The notes beneath the pieces are model-generated. The model saw only the letters and a program-made list of their open reading frames with translations. It did not search any database and was not told the DNA's origin. From Variovorax sp. N23 (GTDB lineage Bacteria; Pseudomonadota; Gammaproteobacteria; Burkholderiales; Burkholderiaceae_C): 64,000 bases of DNA. Position numbers and translations under genes: made by a program. The DNA lies in assembly GCF_025486315.1 (NCBI RefSeq), contig NZ_JAOOPY010000007.1, positions 1 to 64,000 on the forward strand. The letters run 5' to 3'. Numbering within the stretch: the first letter of the stretch is position 1; each line of letters opens with the position of its first letter. Of this stretch, positions 26,098 through 39,098 are shown in pieces.

Positions 26098-27582
26098 ATG
26101 AATCGCGAAATGTTGATGTTGGTGGATGCGATCTCGCGCGAGAAGAACGTCGAACGCGACGTGGTCTTCGGCGCGGTCGAATCCGCACTGGCGCAAGCCA
26201 CCAAGAAGCTCCATCAGGGCGACGTGGACATCCGCGTGGCCGTGGACCGCGACAGCGGCGACTACGAAACCTTCCGCCGCTGGCACGTCGTTCCCGATGA
26301 AGCCGGCCTGCAGCTGCCCGACCAGGAAATCCTCCTGTTCGAAGCCAAGGAAGAGATGCCCGACATCGAGGTCGACGAGTACATCGAGGAAACGGTGGAC
26401 TCGGTGCCGATCGGCCGTATCGGCGCCATGGCCGCCAAGCAGGTGATCCTGCAGAAGATCCGCGACGCCGAGCGCGAGATGCTGCTCAACGACTTCATGT
26501 CGCGCGGCGACAAGATCTTCGTGGGCACCGTCAAGCGCCTGGACAAGGGCGACATCATCGTGGAAGCCGGGCGTGTCGAAGGGCGCCTGCGCCGCAGCGA
26601 GATGATCGCCAAGGAAAACCTGCGCAACGGCGACCGCGTGCGCGCCATGATCATGGAAGTCGACCTGACGCTGCGCGGCGCGCCGATCATCCTGTCGCGC
26701 TCGGCGCCCGAGTTCATGATCGAGCTGTTCCGCCAGGAAGTGCCCGAGATCGAGCAGGGTCTGCTCGAGATCAAGAGCTGCGCCCGTGACCCGGGTTCGC
26801 GCGCCAAGATCGCCGTGCTCTCGCACGACAAGCGTGTCGACCCGATCGGCACCTGCGTCGGCGTGCGCGGCACCCGTGTGAACGCGGTGACGAACGAACT
26901 CGCCGGCGAGCGCGTCGACATCGTGCTGTGGTCCGAAGACCCGGCCCAGTTCGTGATCGGCGCGCTGGCCCCGGCCAACGTGTCGTCGATCGTGGTCGAC
27001 GAAGAAAAGCATGCCATGGACGTGGTGGTCGACGAGGAAAACCTCGCCATCGCCATCGGCCGCGGCGGCCAGAACGTGCGCCTGGCGTCCGACCTGACGG
27101 GTTGGAAAATCAACATCATGGACGCGAACGAGTCTGCCCAGAAGCAGGCGCTCGAAACCGATTCGAGCCGCAAGCTCTTCATGGAGAAGCTCGATGTGGA
27201 CGAGGAAATCGCCGACATCCTGATCAACGAAGGTTTCACCAGCCTCGAAGAAGTGGCCTACGTGCCGATCTCCGAGCTGCTCGAAATCGAGAGCTTCGAC
27301 GAAGACACGATCAATGAGCTGCGCACCCGTGCCAAGGATGCTTTGCTCACGATGGAAATCGCGAAGGAAGAAAGCGCCGAAGGCGTCTCGCAGAATCTGC
27401 GCGACCTCGAAGGCCTCGACCCCGAGCTCATTCCAAAGCTGGCCGAGGCGGGTGTCCACACCCGCGACGACCTGGCCGACCTCGCGGTCGACGAACTCAC
27501 CGAGATCACCGGCCACAGCGCCGATGACGCCAAAGCCCTCATCTTGAAAGCCCGTGAACATTGGTTCGCGGGCCAAGAGTGA
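26098..27582 (+). CDS. nusA: transcription termination/antitermination protein NusA
   Basis: A 494-residue protein with the N-terminal RNA-polymerase-binding domain (1-130), S1 domain (about 135-200; [28 protein letters not shown]), two KH domains (about 210-345) and two C-terminal acidic repeats (about 360-490), the two-repeat form found in proteobacteria. NusA controls pausing, termination and antitermination and acts in rRNA transcription. It lies 24 bp before infB in the conserved operon. Confidence 0.97.
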   Translation: MNREMLMLVDAISREKNVERDVVFGAVESALAQATKKLHQGDVDIRVAVDRDSGDYETFRRWHVVPDEAGLQLPDQEILLFEAKEEMPDIEVDEYIEETVDSVPIGRIGAMAAKQVILQKIRDAEREMLLNDFMSRGDKIFVGTVKRLDKGDIIVEAGRVEGRLRRSEMIAKENLRNGDRVRAMIMEVDLTLRGAPIILSRSAPEFMIELFRQEVPEIEQGLLEIKSCARDPGSRAKIAVLSHDKRVDPIGTCVGVRGTRVNAVTNELAGERVDIVLWSEDPAQFVIGALAPANVSSIVVDEEKHAMDVVVDEENLAIAIGRGGQNVRLASDLTGWKINIMDANESAQKQALETDSSRKLFMEKLDVDEEIADILINEGFTSLEEVAYVPISELLEIESFDEDTINELRTRAKDALLTMEIAKEESAEGVSQNLRDLEGLDPELIPKLAEAGVHTRDDLADLAVDELTEITGHSADDAKALILKAREHWFAGQE

Positions 27583-27606
27583 CGGTCATGGGAGCACGAA
27601 GCACAT

Positions 27607-30525
<2,919 letters not shown>

Positions 30526-30546
30526 GGCGCCCCAGCGACAACGACG

Positions 30547-30918
30547 ATGCCAAAGCGCAAAGCCGCCGCCCCCAACCGCGCCTTCAAGGTGGCCGATCAG
30601 ATCCAGCGCGATCTGACGGAGCTGATCGCGCGCGAGTTGAAGGACCCGCGCGTGGGCATGGTCACGATCCAGGCGGTCGAGGTCACGCCCGACTACGCGC
30701 ACGCGAAGATCTACTTCAGCCTGCTCGTGGGCGACCCGGTCGTCACGACCGAAGCGCTGAACCAGGCTGCGGGGTTCCTGCGCAACGGCCTGTTCAAGCG
30801 CCTGCAGATCCACACGGTGCCCACGCTGCACTTCCTGTTCGACCGCACCACCGAGCGTGCGGCCGACATGAACGCGCTGATCGCCCAGGCCGTCGCTTCG
30901 CGCTCGAAAGAGGAATAG
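30547..30918 (+). CDS. rbfA: 30S ribosome-binding factor RbfA
   Basis: A 123-residue cold-shock-associated factor that helps mature the 16S rRNA 5' end. The family segments [24 protein letters not shown] (about 18-41) and [14 protein letters not shown] (about 55-70) are visible. It lies 21 bp after infB and 2 bp before truB in the usual order. Confidence 0.96.
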   Translation: MPKRKAAAPNRAFKVADQIQRDLTELIARELKDPRVGMVTIQAVEVTPDYAHAKIYFSLLVGDPVVTTEALNQAAGFLRNGLFKRLQIHTVPTLHFLFDRTTERAADMNALIAQAVASRSKEE

Positions 30919-30920
30919 CC

Positions 30921-31889
30921 ATGCACGCGCCACGCACACGGGTGCAGCGGCGCCCTGTGCATGGGGTGTTGCTGCTCGACAAGCCGCTGGGTTTCTCCAG
31001 CAACCAGGCCTTGCAGAAGGCCAAGTGGTTGCTGCGCGCCGAGAAGGCGGGCCACACCGGCACGCTCGATCCGCTCGCGACCGGCGTGCTGCCGCTGTGC
31101 TTCGGCGCGGCGACCAAGTTCAGCCAGCTGCATCTCGATGCAGACAAGACCTACGTGGCGACGGTGCAGCTTGGCGTGAAAACGTCGACTGGCGATGCCG
31201 AGGGCGAGGTGATCTCCGAACGCCCGGTGCAGGTGACGCCCGACGATCTGACGCGCGTGACGGCGCAGTTCACCGGCCCCATCCGCCAGGTGCCGCCGAT
31301 GCACAGCGCCCTGAAGAAGGACGGCAAGGCACTCTACGAATACGCCCGCGAGGGGATTGACGTCGAGCGGGCACCGCGCGACGTGTCGATCCACGCGCTG
31401 GCGCTGACCGCGCTGTCGCCAGACACCCTCCGCCTCGTCGCCACCGTCAGCAAGGGCACCTACATCCGGACGCTCGGCGAAGACATCGGCGAGGCGCTGG
31501 GCTGCGGCGCGCACCTCACGTCGCTGCGGCGCACCGCCACCGGCAACTTCACCGAGACGCAATGCGTCACGATCGAGGCACTGGAAGCGATGTCCGAGGA
31601 CGAACGCCTGGCCCGCCTGCTGCCGGCCGAAGCGCTGGTCGCCGGCCACAGCCGCGTCACGCTGGGCACGGAAGATGCGGCGCGTTTCCTGTCGGGCCTG
31701 CGCCGCCGCGGCGGTTGGGCCGACGCCACCGAGGTGGCCGTCTTCGGCGAGGAGCCGGCGGCCTTCCTCGGCACGGCCCATGTCATGGCCAACGAATTGA
31801 TCCCGGGGCGCTTGCTGAACCCCATCGAAATCCAGCAAATCCTTTTGAACGCACCAGCGAACGCAACTCTCTGCGAGACCACACCATGA
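30921..31889 (+). CDS. truB: tRNA pseudouridine(55) synthase TruB
   Basis: A 322-residue enzyme that makes pseudouridine 55 in the T-arm. The catalytic Asp is D50 in [11 protein letters not shown], matching D48 of the E. coli protein, and the [12 protein letters not shown] C-terminal segment follows. The C-terminal extension (about 250-322) is the PUA-like region. Its stop overlaps the start of typA (ATGA), suggesting translation coupling at the end of the operon. Confidence 0.97.
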   Translation: MHAPRTRVQRRPVHGVLLLDKPLGFSSNQALQKAKWLLRAEKAGHTGTLDPLATGVLPLCFGAATKFSQLHLDADKTYVATVQLGVKTSTGDAEGEVISERPVQVTPDDLTRVTAQFTGPIRQVPPMHSALKKDGKALYEYAREGIDVERAPRDVSIHALALTALSPDTLRLVATVSKGTYIRTLGEDIGEALGCGAHLTSLRRTATGNFTETQCVTIEALEAMSEDERLARLLPAEALVAGHSRVTLGTEDAARFLSGLRRRGGWADATEVAVFGEEPAAFLGTAHVMANELIPGRLLNPIEIQQILLNAPANATLCETTP

Positions 31890-33712
31890 GTACCCCCAAG
31901 CAAATCCGCAACATCGCCATCATTGCCCACGTGGACCATGGCAAGACCACGATGGTCGACCAGCTGCTGCGCCAGTCCGGCACCTTCGCCGAGCACGAGA
32001 AGGTCGTCGACACCGTGATGGACAACAACGCGATCGAAAAAGAACGCGGCATCACCATCCTGGCCAAGAACTGCGCCGTGACCTGGGAAGGCACGCACAT
32101 CAACATCGTCGACACCCCCGGCCACGCGGACTTCGGCGGTGAAGTGGAACGCGCGCTGTCGATGGTCGACGGCGTGGTGCTGCTGATCGATGCGCAGGAA
32201 GGCCCGATGCCGCAGACGCGCTTCGTGACCAAGAAGGCGCTGGCCCTGGGCCTGAAGCCGATCCTGGTGGTGAACAAGGTCGACAAGCCGGGCGCACGCC
32301 CCGATTTCGTGGTCAATGCCGCTTTCGACCTGTTCGACAAGCTCGGCGCGACCGACGAACAACTCGATTTCCCCGTGGTGTATGCCTCGGGCATCAACGG
32401 CTGGTCATCGCTGGAAGAAGGCGCAGCGGGCGAACAGTGGGGCCCCGACATGTCGGCCCTGTTCAACACCATCCTCAAGCACGTGCCGGCCCAGAAGGGT
32501 GATCCGGACGCCCCGCTGCAACTGCAGATCTCGGCACTCGATTTCTCGACCTTCGTCGGCCGCATCGGCGTGGGCCGCATCAGCCAGGGCACCATCAAGC
32601 CGATGATGGACGTGGTGGTCATGGAAGGCCCGGATGGCAAGGCCATCAAGGGCCGCGTCAACCAGGTGCTGACCTTCCAGGGCCTGGAGCGCGTGCAGGC
32701 GACCGAGGCCGGCCCGGGTGAAATCGTGCTGATCAACGGCATCGCCGACCTGAACATCGGCGTCACCGTGACCGACCCGGCCAAGCCGTCGCCGCTGCCC
32801 ATGCTCAAGGTCGACGAGCCGACGCTGACCATGAACTTCTGCGTCAATACCAGCCCGCTGGCTGGCCGCGAAGGCAAGTTCGTCACCAGCCGCCAGATCT
32901 GGGACCGCCTGCAGAAGGAACTGCAGCACAACGTGGCGCTGCGCGTGGCCGAGACCGACGAAGAAGGCATCTTCGAAGTCATGGGCCGCGGCGAACTGCA
33001 CCTGACCATCCTGCTGGAAAACATGCGCCGCGAAGGCTTCGAGATGGCCGTGAGCAAGCCGCGCGTGGTGATGAAGGACGTGAACGGCGAGAAGCACGAA
33101 CCCATCGAGCTGGTGACCGCCGACATCGAAGAGCAGCACCAGGGCGGCGTGATGCAGGCCCTGGGTGAGCGCAAGGGCGAGCTGGTCAACATGGAACCGG
33201 ACGGCCGTGGCCGTGTCCGCCTCGAGTACCGCATTCCGGCGCGCGGCCTGATCGGCTTCACCAACGAATTCCTGAACCTGACGCGCGGCTCGGGCCTCAT
33301 CAGCAACATCTTCGACAGCTACGAGCCGCACAAGGGCGACATCGGCGGCCGCAAGAACGGCGTGCTGATCTCCATGGACGACGGTGAAATCTTCACCTAC
33401 GCCCTGGGCAAGCTCGACGACCGCGGCCGCATGTTCGTCAAGGCGAACGACCCGGTGTACGAAGGCATGATCGTCGGCATCCACAGCCGCGACAACGATC
33501 TGGTGGTGAACGCCACCCGCACCAAGCAGCTGACGAACTTCCGCGTGTCCGGCAAAGAAGACGCGGTCAAGATCACGCCGCCGATCGAACTCACGCTGGA
33601 GTACGGCGTGGAATTCATTGAGGACGACGAGCTGGTCGAGATCACGCCCAAGAGCGTTCGCCTGCGCAAGCGCTTCCTCAAGGAAAGCGAACGCAAGCGC
33701 GCCGGCCGCTGA
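31886..33712 (+). CDS. typA: ribosome-binding GTPase TypA/BipA
   Basis: A 608-residue translational GTPase. Motifs: [13 protein letters not shown] (G1), RGITI (G2), [12 protein letters not shown] (G3) and NKVDKP (G4), followed by the domain II beta barrel and the C-terminal BipA-specific domain. It assists 50S assembly and growth at low temperature. The ATG overlaps the truB stop, so in this genome it is likely joined to the rimP operon rather than transcribed alone. Confidence 0.97.
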   Translation: MSTPKQIRNIAIIAHVDHGKTTMVDQLLRQSGTFAEHEKVVDTVMDNNAIEKERGITILAKNCAVTWEGTHINIVDTPGHADFGGEVERALSMVDGVVLLIDAQEGPMPQTRFVTKKALALGLKPILVVNKVDKPGARPDFVVNAAFDLFDKLGATDEQLDFPVVYASGINGWSSLEEGAAGEQWGPDMSALFNTILKHVPAQKGDPDAPLQLQISALDFSTFVGRIGVGRISQGTIKPMMDVVVMEGPDGKAIKGRVNQVLTFQGLERVQATEAGPGEIVLINGIADLNIGVTVTDPAKPSPLPMLKVDEPTLTMNFCVNTSPLAGREGKFVTSRQIWDRLQKELQHNVALRVAETDEEGIFEVMGRGELHLTILLENMRREGFEMAVSKPRVVMKDVNGEKHEPIELVTADIEEQHQGGVMQALGERKGELVNMEPDGRGRVRLEYRIPARGLIGFTNEFLNLTRGSGLISNIFDSYEPHKGDIGGRKNGVLISMDDGEIFTYALGKLDDRGRMFVKANDPVYEGMIVGIHSRDNDLVVNATRTKQLTNFRVSGKEDAVKITPPIELTLEYGVEFIEDDELVEITPKSVRLRKRFLKESERKRAGR

Positions 33713-33738
33713 TCTTCGGCTCAGCGTTTGGGGCCGCC

Positions 33739-34617
33739 TTGACCCTGACCCACGGCCGTGCGGTCTGGATGATGGTCGGCGTGACCCTGATGTGGGCCAC
33801 GGCCGGCGTCGTCACGCGCCATCTCGAGGGGGCGCGAAGCTTCGAGGTGACCTTCTGGCGCAGCGCGTTCACCGCGCTCGCGCTTTTGGTCATCCTGCCG
33901 GCCTGGCAGGGGCGCAGCGTTTTCTCGAACATCCGCCAGGGCGGGCGAGCGCTGTGGGTCTCCGGCGTCTGCTGGAGCGTGATGTTCACCGCCTTCATGG
34001 TGGCGCTCACGCTGACCAGCACTGCGAATGTGCTGGTCACGCTGGCCACGGGGCCGCTGCTGACCGCGCTGGCGGCACGCCTCTTCATCGGCCACCGACT
34101 GCCGCTGCGCACCTGGCTCGCCATCGCGGCGGCCGGCGTGGGCATCGGCTGGATGTACGGCGCGCAACTGGGCAACGGCGAATGGTTGGGCACGCTGGTG
34201 GCGTTGTGCGTGCCCATCGCCGGTGCCGCCAACTGGACATCGGTGCAGCATGCGAATGCGCAAGGACAGCGCATCGACCTCGTGCCTGCCGTGCTGATCG
34301 GCGCCGTGCTGTCCTCGCTGCTGACGCTGCCGCTCGCCTGGCCGCTCGAGGCCACCGGCCGCGACCTGATGCTGCTGGGCTTCCTCGGCGTGTTCCAGCT
34401 GGCGATCCCGTGCGTGATTTCGGTGATATGCGCCCGTGTGTTGAGTGCGCCGGAGGTGTCGCTGCTGGCGCTTCTGGAGGTGATTTTCGGCATCACGCTG
34501 GCGTGGATCGGCGCGGGCGAGGTGCCGGGCGCCACCGTGCTGACAGGCGGTGCAGTCGTGGTGGGCGCGCTGGTCGTCAACGAGTTGTTGGCGGTACGCG
34601 CGCGTCGCGCAGGCTGA
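33739..34617 (+). CDS. EamA/DMT-family transporter
   Basis: A 292-residue membrane protein with about ten hydrophobic segments and two EamA repeats (MVGVTLMWATAGVVTRHLEG near the start; GEVPGATVLTGGAVVVGALVV near the end). I use the TTG at 33739; a downstream ATG at codon 11 or 12 (MMVGVTLMW) would leave the first helix intact and is a fair alternative. It lies 26 bp after typA and ends with a strong bidirectional terminator. Substrate unknown. Confidence 0.86.
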   Translation: MTLTHGRAVWMMVGVTLMWATAGVVTRHLEGARSFEVTFWRSAFTALALLVILPAWQGRSVFSNIRQGGRALWVSGVCWSVMFTAFMVALTLTSTANVLVTLATGPLLTALAARLFIGHRLPLRTWLAIAAAGVGIGWMYGAQLGNGEWLGTLVALCVPIAGAANWTSVQHANAQGQRIDLVPAVLIGAVLSSLLTLPLAWPLEATGRDLMLLGFLGVFQLAIPCVISVICARVLSAPEVSLLALLEVIFGITLAWIGAGEVPGATVLTGGAVVVGALVVNELLAVRARRAG

Positions 34618-34634
34618 ACATCGATTGCCCATGA

Positions 34635-34658
34635 AAAAGCCGGCGCGAGCCGGCTTTT
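34635..34658. terminator. bidirectional intrinsic terminator
   Basis: A 10-bp perfect stem with a GCGA loop (AAAAGCCGGC / GCCGGCTTTT) between two convergent genes, with A and T runs on both sides. It should end transcription from the EamA gene and from the minus-strand sigma-factor operon. Confidence 0.85.
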
Positions 34659-34677
34659 CGTCGAGGCTCCGATCGGT

Positions 34678-35067
34678 TCAGGGGCGCGCGATCTTCCAGA
34701 CGCCGCCCACGCCGTCGCCGGTGCGGTCGCCGGCCTTGGCATCCTTGGCCCAGTAGTAGAGCGGGGCGCCCTTGTAGGCCCACTGCTTCTTGCCGTCGTC
34801 GCGCACGACGACGCTGTAGGCGCCCATCGGCTGGGCGGCATCGGGGGCGACCAGTGCAGGCCAGTTGGTGATGCAGGGGCCATTGCAGGCCGACTTGCCG
34901 CTGCCCACCGTATCGCGGGCGAAGGTGTAGAGCGTCATGCCGTTCGGGCCGACCAGCACGCCATCGGCCGTGCGGGTGGGCGTGTCGGGTGCCGACGCGG
35001 TCTTGTTCATCATGCCGCAGCCGGACAGCAGGGCAATGGCGAGGATGGAAGTGCTGAGCAGTTTCAT
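34678..35067 (-). CDS. secreted lipoprotein (COG4315 type)
   Basis: A 129-residue exported lipoprotein; the lipobox is LLSGC (Cys at about residue 17) after a short hydrophobic signal peptide. The mature part carries two copies of the secreted-lipoprotein repeat (GPNGMTLYTFARDTVGSGKSACNG and DGKKQWAYKGAPLYYWAKD), a domain of unknown molecular function in the cell envelope. It is the last gene of the ECF sigma/anti-sigma operon, so it is a likely target or associated envelope protein of the stress response. I start at MKLLST (35067); an earlier in-frame ATG would spoil the signal peptide. Confidence 0.85.
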   Translation of the reverse strand: MKLLSTSILAIALLSGCGMMNKTASAPDTPTRTADGVLVGPNGMTLYTFARDTVGSGKSACNGPCITNWPALVAPDAAQPMGAYSVVVRDDGKKQWAYKGAPLYYWAKDAKAGDRTGDGVGGVWKIARP

Positions 35068-35123
35068 GGAGAGTTCTCCTTCGGTTAAAAAAACTTGTGT
35101 GACAGGGTGGACGCGCAGGAGCG

Positions 35124-35840
35124 TCACTGCTGACGGTACACCAGCGTGGCCAGCCGCAGCAACGCGTCGCGTGGGAGTTTCCCGGCCAGGGCATACCCGA
35201 AGCCGTGGTCGACCCAGTAGAAGCTGGGCACCGGCCCGTCGGTCGAAAAACGGAAGGCCGATTCGCCGGCTTGCGTGGCGTCGGCCGGCGTCGCCAGCGT
35301 TCCCAGGTAGAGCGTGACGCGCTGGCCGCCACGGTCTTCAAACATGAACTGTGCGCGCGCACCGGTGTCGCCGGGCAGCAGCCGGCCGCCCACCAGCGCG
35401 TAGCCTTCGGCCGACAGGTCGGGCATCTTCAGCGGTTTGTCGAGCCGGCGCGAGAGCCATTGGACCAGGTGCTGTTCCTCCGCGGCGGCCACCTCGACCG
35501 GGTGACGCTTCTCGGGCGCGTACACGGCATGGGCCACGGACGCCGCATGCACGAACTCGCGCGTAGCCGGCACGCGGGCCAGTTGACTCGCGCCGCTGGC
35601 GGACGTCCATTGCCCGTTGGCCAGCCAGCCGGCGCCGAAGGCGATCAACACTGCTGCAGCCAAGCCGCCCCAGCGCGTCCATCGCGCCTGGCGTGCGAAG
35701 CGGCGATCGGCTTGGCCAGCGGCGGCGAGCAGTGCCGGTGGGATCGGTGCATCAAGGACGTCGCGGTGCAACTGGCGCAGGGCGGCACGCTGCGTTTCCC
35801 AGTCGGGAAGCTCGTGGTGGGGTGGCGGAGGGTGGTTCAT
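35124..35840 (-). CDS. anti-sigma factor family membrane protein
   Basis: A 238-residue protein with a cytoplasmic N-terminal helix (about 10-55), one membrane segment (about 57-77) and a periplasmic domain (about 80-238; segment SAEGYALVGGRLLPG). No CxxC/HxxxC zinc motif is visible, so it is not the ZAS type. It starts 13 bp after the sigma-factor gene, typical of an anti-sigma factor that sequesters it. The periplasmic GGRLLPGDTGARAQFMFED segment is common in proteins of this operon type. Confidence 0.85.
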   Translation of the reverse strand: MNHPPPPHHELPDWETQRAALRQLHRDVLDAPIPPALLAAAGQADRRFARQARWTRWGGLAAAVLIAFGAGWLANGQWTSASGASQLARVPATREFVHAASVAHAVYAPEKRHPVEVAAAEEQHLVQWLSRRLDKPLKMPDLSAEGYALVGGRLLPGDTGARAQFMFEDRGGQRVTLYLGTLATPADATQAGESAFRFSTDGPVPSFYWVDHGFGYALAGKLPRDALLRLATLVYRQQ

Positions 35841-35853
35841 GGCGTGGCCGCCT

Positions 35854-36366
35854 TCATTTGAGTCGACGCAAGGCCGGACGGCTGTCGGTCGACGCCGCGC
35901 CTTCCATCAGCGCGTGCAGGCGGGCACGCGCCCGCGAAAGCCGCGACATCACGGTGCCCACCGGAATCGCGAGGATCCGGGCGACCTCGGCATACGACAG
36001 GTCTTCGAGCGCCACCAGCAGGAGCACGGCGCGCTGGTCGTCTGGCAGCAGCATCAGGCAGCGCTGCAGGTCGAGCGTGCGCTCGAGGCCGGCGTCGGCA
36101 TCGGCGCCGTGCGGTTCATGCCCGACCTCGTCGACGTCCACCATGGCGCGTGGCGGCGCACGGCGCACCTGGTTGGCGAAGACGTTGTGCATCAGCGTGA
36201 AGAGCCAGGCCCGCAGGTCGGTGCCGGCCGTCCAGAGCCGCCACTTGACGCAGGCGCGCTCGAGCGTGTCCTGCACCAGGTCGTCGGCGGCCCAGGCGTC
36301 GCCGGTCAAGGCCCGCGCATAGCGGCGCAGGCTGGGGATGTGGTCGACGAGCGGGCGGGTGTCCAT
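35854..36366 (-). CDS. ECF RNA polymerase sigma factor
   Basis: A 170-residue sigma-70-type factor of the extracytoplasmic-function group. Region 2 is recognisable in DDLVQDTLERA (about 28-38), and region 4 in LPDDQRAVLLLVALEDLSYAEVARIL (about 105-130) followed by GTVMSRLSRAR. It heads an operon with an anti-sigma factor and a lipoprotein, so it most likely responds to an envelope or oxidative signal. The cognate -35/-10 sequence was not identified. Confidence 0.92.
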   Translation of the reverse strand: MDTRPLVDHIPSLRRYARALTGDAWAADDLVQDTLERACVKWRLWTAGTDLRAWLFTLMHNVFANQVRRAPPRAMVDVDEVGHEPHGADADAGLERTLDLQRCLMLLPDDQRAVLLLVALEDLSYAEVARILAIPVGTVMSRLSRARARLHALMEGAASTDSRPALRRLK

Positions 36367-36425
36367 GGCGATTGCTGGATGAACACCGGGCGACGCGCGC
36401 TTATTCCATCGCCCTCGAAATAAGC

Positions 36426-36995
36426 TCAGGTGCGCAGCACCCGCGTCTTGATCCGCTGGGCCGGGTTGCCGGCGTAGACGCCCCAGGGCTCGAGCGATTT
36501 GAAGGTCACGGCGCAGGCACCGAGCACGGCGCCTTCGCCCACCACGACACCGGGCCCGACGAAGGCGCCGGCGGCGATCCAGGCCCTCGCGCCGATGGTG
36601 ATCGGCCGGGTCGTCAGCTGGAATACCGGCGACGTGATGTCGTGCGTGCCGGCGCACAGGTGGGCGCCCTGCGACACGAGCGCGTCCGGGCCGAGGTGGA
36701 TCGGCGCCATGTTGTAGCAATTCACATGCTGGGCCAGCACCGCGCGGTCTTCCAGATGCAGATGGGGCGGGTACCAGACACGCGCGCTGCCACGCACGTC
36801 GGCGCCGACACCGAGCCTGGCGCCGAACAGCTTCAGCAGGAAGCGCCGCCACGGTTTGAGCGGCGTCGGCGTCCAGGACGCGAAGACCAGCCAGGTCAGG
36901 TTCCAGGCGCCTCGCAGCAGGCGGTTGGACAGCGAGAAGCTGGGTCCGCCTTCGCTGGGATTGCTGCGGCTGGCGTCGAGCGGTTGGATGGCCAT
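36426..36995 (-). CDS. acetyltransferase of the WcaF (LbH) type
   Basis: A 189-residue putative sugar acetyltransferase with a left-handed beta-helix built from hexapeptide repeats in its C-terminal half (for example IHLGPDALVSQGAHLCAG and IAAGAFVGPGVVVGEGAVLGA), and an N-terminal membrane-proximal helical segment LLRGAWNLTWLVF. WcaF-type enzymes acetylate sugars of exopolysaccharides, including colanic acid. No other polysaccharide gene lies nearby, so its substrate is unknown. Confidence 0.85.
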   Translation of the reverse strand: MAIQPLDASRSNPSEGGPSFSLSNRLLRGAWNLTWLVFASWTPTPLKPWRRFLLKLFGARLGVGADVRGSARVWYPPHLHLEDRAVLAQHVNCYNMAPIHLGPDALVSQGAHLCAGTHDITSPVFQLTTRPITIGARAWIAAGAFVGPGVVVGEGAVLGACAVTFKSLEPWGVYAGNPAQRIKTRVLRT

Positions 36996-37017
36996 GGTTG
37001 TCGGTCCTGTCGGCGGT

Positions 37018-37497
37018 TCAGCGGTTTCGGCTCTTCATGGCGCGCTCGACCTCGCGCTTGCCTTCGCGGTCCTTGATGGTGTCGCGCTTGTCGTGCTCGG
37101 CCTTGCCCTTGGCGAGCGCGATCTCGCACTTCACCTTGCCGGCCTTCCAGTGCAGGTTGAGCGGCACGAGCGTGTAGCCCTTCTGCTCGATCTTGCCGGT
37201 GAGGCGGCGGATCTGTTCCTTGTGCAGCAGCAGCTTCTTGGTGCGGATCGAATCCGGCGTGGTGTGGGTCGAGGCGCTGCGCAACGGGTTGATCTGCAGG
37301 CCCACGACGAACATCTCGCCGTCGCGGATGACCACATAGCCGTCGGTGAGCTGCACCTTGCCCTCGCGCAGCGACTTCACCTCCCAGCCCTCGAGCACGA
37401 GGCCGGCCTCGAACTTCTCCTCGAAGAAGTAGTTGTAGGCGGCCTTCTTGTTGTCGGCGATGCGGGCGGAGGAGTCTTGTTGTTTCTTGGTGGCCAT
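37018..37497 (-). CDS. smpB: SsrA-binding protein SmpB
   Basis: A 159-residue protein required for trans-translation with tmRNA. The family segments [19 protein letters not shown] (about 12-30) and [19 protein letters not shown] (about 36-54) are clear; the C-terminal basic tail ([21 protein letters not shown]) is the part that folds in the mRNA channel. It is divergent from ratA with a 63-bp spacer, the usual proteobacterial arrangement. The tmRNA gene is not in the window. Confidence 0.96.
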   Translation of the reverse strand: MATKKQQDSSARIADNKKAAYNYFFEEKFEAGLVLEGWEVKSLREGKVQLTDGYVVIRDGEMFVVGLQINPLRSASTHTTPDSIRTKKLLLHKEQIRRLTGKIEQKGYTLVPLNLHWKAGKVKCEIALAKGKAEHDKRDTIKDREGKREVERAMKSRNR

Positions 37498-37560
37498 GGC
37501 GATCTCAGATGGGGGCGCATGGCATCAATACAATCGAAACGCACACACCGTGTCGATTCT

Positions 37561-38007
37561 ATGAAAACCGTCCACAAGTCCGTTCTCATCTGGTACAGCG
37601 CTGATGAGATGTACGCCCTTGTCACCGATGTGGCCAAGTACCCCGAGTTCCTGCCGTGGTGCGACCGCGCCCGCGTGATCGAGGAAGGCGAGGCGGGCAT
37701 GACCGCCGAGGTCGGCCTCGCCTTCGGCGGGCTGCGCCAGCAGTTCACCACCCGCAACACGCATGTGCCGGGACGCGAGGTGCAGCTCAAGCTGGTCGAG
37801 GGGCCGTTCTCCAACCTCGATGGCCACTGGAAGTTCAACCCCGTCGGCGAAGCGGGCGAGCGCGCCTGCCGCGTGGAACTCGACCTGAGCTACGGCTTCA
37901 GCAATTTCGCGTTGCAGGCGCTCGTTGGCCCGGTGTTCGACAAGATCGCGTCCAGCCTGGTCGAGGCCTTCGTCAAACGCGCTGAACAGGTCTACGGAGC
38001 CACCTGA
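37561..38007 (+). CDS. ratA: RatA-like coenzyme Q-binding/START-domain protein
   Basis: A 148-residue START-type protein of the RatA/COQ10 family (MKTVHKSVLIWYSADEMYALV; DVAKYPEFLPWCDRARV). E. coli RatA can block association of the ribosomal subunits; homologues also bind ubiquinone. The stop overlaps the rnfH start (TGATG). The start at 37561 is an ATG after a 63-bp gap from smpB. Confidence 0.94.
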   Translation: MKTVHKSVLIWYSADEMYALVTDVAKYPEFLPWCDRARVIEEGEAGMTAEVGLAFGGLRQQFTTRNTHVPGREVQLKLVEGPFSNLDGHWKFNPVGEAGERACRVELDLSYGFSNFALQALVGPVFDKIASSLVEAFVKRAEQVYGAT

Positions 38008-38339
38008 TGGTCGCCGTCACGCTGGTCTGTGCGCCGGCGCCCCGCACCGTTTTCGAGGAAATGCTGACGCTGCCGCCGGGCACTACCCTGGAAGACGCCG
38101 TGCGTGCGAGCGGCCTGCCGGCCCGTTTCGCGGGCCTGGATTGGCGTGCGCTGACCGCGGGCATCTGGGGCCGTGCCGCCGGATGGGATCAGGTGCTGGC
38201 CGAAGGCGATCGGGTCGAACTGTGCCGCGCGCTGCTGGTCGATCCGAAGGTCGCGCGGCGCGAGCGCTTCAAGCAGCAGGGCCGCAAGGGCACGGGGCTG
38301 TTCGCGCGGCAGCGCGAGGGCGGCAAGGCCGGGTACTGA
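38007..38339 (+). CDS. rnfH: RnfH-family ubiquitin-like protein
   Basis: A 110-residue beta-grasp (ubiquitin-like) protein of the RnfH/UPF0125 family, often next to ratA as here. Visible segments are VTLVCAPAPRTVFEEMLTLPPGT and GDRVELCRALLVDPKVARRERF. The basic Lys/Arg-rich C-terminus (KQQGRKGTG) is typical. Its function is not established; the family is sometimes linked with ribosome or redox complexes. Confidence 0.93.
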   Translation: MVAVTLVCAPAPRTVFEEMLTLPPGTTLEDAVRASGLPARFAGLDWRALTAGIWGRAAGWDQVLAEGDRVELCRALLVDPKVARRERFKQQGRKGTGLFARQREGGKAGY

Positions 38340-38350
38340 GGCAAGAGGGT

Positions 38351-38394
38351 ACGGTGAAGCGTCGCAGCCCGGCTCGGAGCGCCGGGCGCACCGT
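38351..38394. repeat. nested inverted repeat between convergent rnfH and DUF4124 gene
   Basis: ACGGTG (38351-38356) pairs with CACCGT (38389-38394) and encloses GCCCGG/CCGGGC (38367-38372 with 38382-38387). It lies between the two convergent stops and may act as a terminator, but there is no T run, so it is only a structural candidate. Confidence 0.35.
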
Positions 38395-38918
38395 CATTTG
38401 CAGTCGCTGTCGATGATGCTCTGCAGGCGCTGCTGCTCGACGGCGCGCGCCTTGTCGTCCATCACCTCCCGCTCGCCCTGGGCATTGAGCCGTGCCACGC
38501 GGATGCCGCTGTCGAAGGTGGCCTTGCCCTGGCGGGCCCGGTTGCAGTTGTCGGCCTTGGCCTTCGCGACCTTCTGCGCTTCCGCGGCCTGCTTGGCTTT
38601 CTCGGCCTCTTCGGCCTTGCGCGTCTTCTCTTCGAGTTCCTTGTCGACGCCGGTCGGTCGGGCGCCACTGGCCGCGCCGACGGGCGGACGGGCCGGTTCG
38701 GAACCCGCCACGGCCGGCTCTGCAGGGGCGGGCGCGAAGGCAGGACGTGCACTCGGCGAGCCGGGGCGCCGCACGATGTTCTTCTCGGGCACGTCGGTGG
38801 GCGGGGCCTGATCGCTGAAGACCTTCTTGCCGTCCTTGTCGACCCATTGCCACTGCGCGCTCGCGGCCAGCGGCAGCACGCACACACCCCACAGCATCAG
38901 CAAGCGCACGAAGTTCAT
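38394..38918 (-). CDS. DUF4124 domain-containing exported protein
   Basis: A 174-residue secreted protein. A signal peptide (1-21, ending ASA) precedes the DUF4124 domain, recognisable as [22 protein letters not shown]. The middle is Pro/Ala/Arg-rich low complexity, and the C-terminal half a Lys/Glu/Ala-rich coiled-coil-like stretch ([19 protein letters not shown]) followed by a Cys-containing tail ([16 protein letters not shown]). DUF4124 proteins have no defined function. It is divergent from guaB. Confidence 0.88.
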   Translation of the reverse strand: MNFVRLLMLWGVCVLPLAASAQWQWVDKDGKKVFSDQAPPTDVPEKNIVRRPGSPSARPAFAPAPAEPAVAGSEPARPPVGAASGARPTGVDKELEEKTRKAEEAEKAKQAAEAQKVAKAKADNCNRARQGKATFDSGIRVARLNAQGEREVMDDKARAVEQQRLQSIIDSDCK

Positions 38919-39098
38919 GCGGGCAGTTTAGCGCTCCCTTACGTTTTGCAATATGTTTGGGCCGCCGCGGGCCGGATGACAGTTGGTATTCGGGCACAGT
39001 CCGCGGCGGAACGCGGGGCCGTACGGAAGAGGGCAACCCGGCGTCGCGCCGCGACCGCGGGCAAGCCTCGTTACAATCCGTCTTTTGGAGCCTTCCCC

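Noticed and set aside
38351..38394. Nested inverted repeat as a definite terminator
   Set aside because: No T tract on either strand; kept only as a low-confidence structural repeat.
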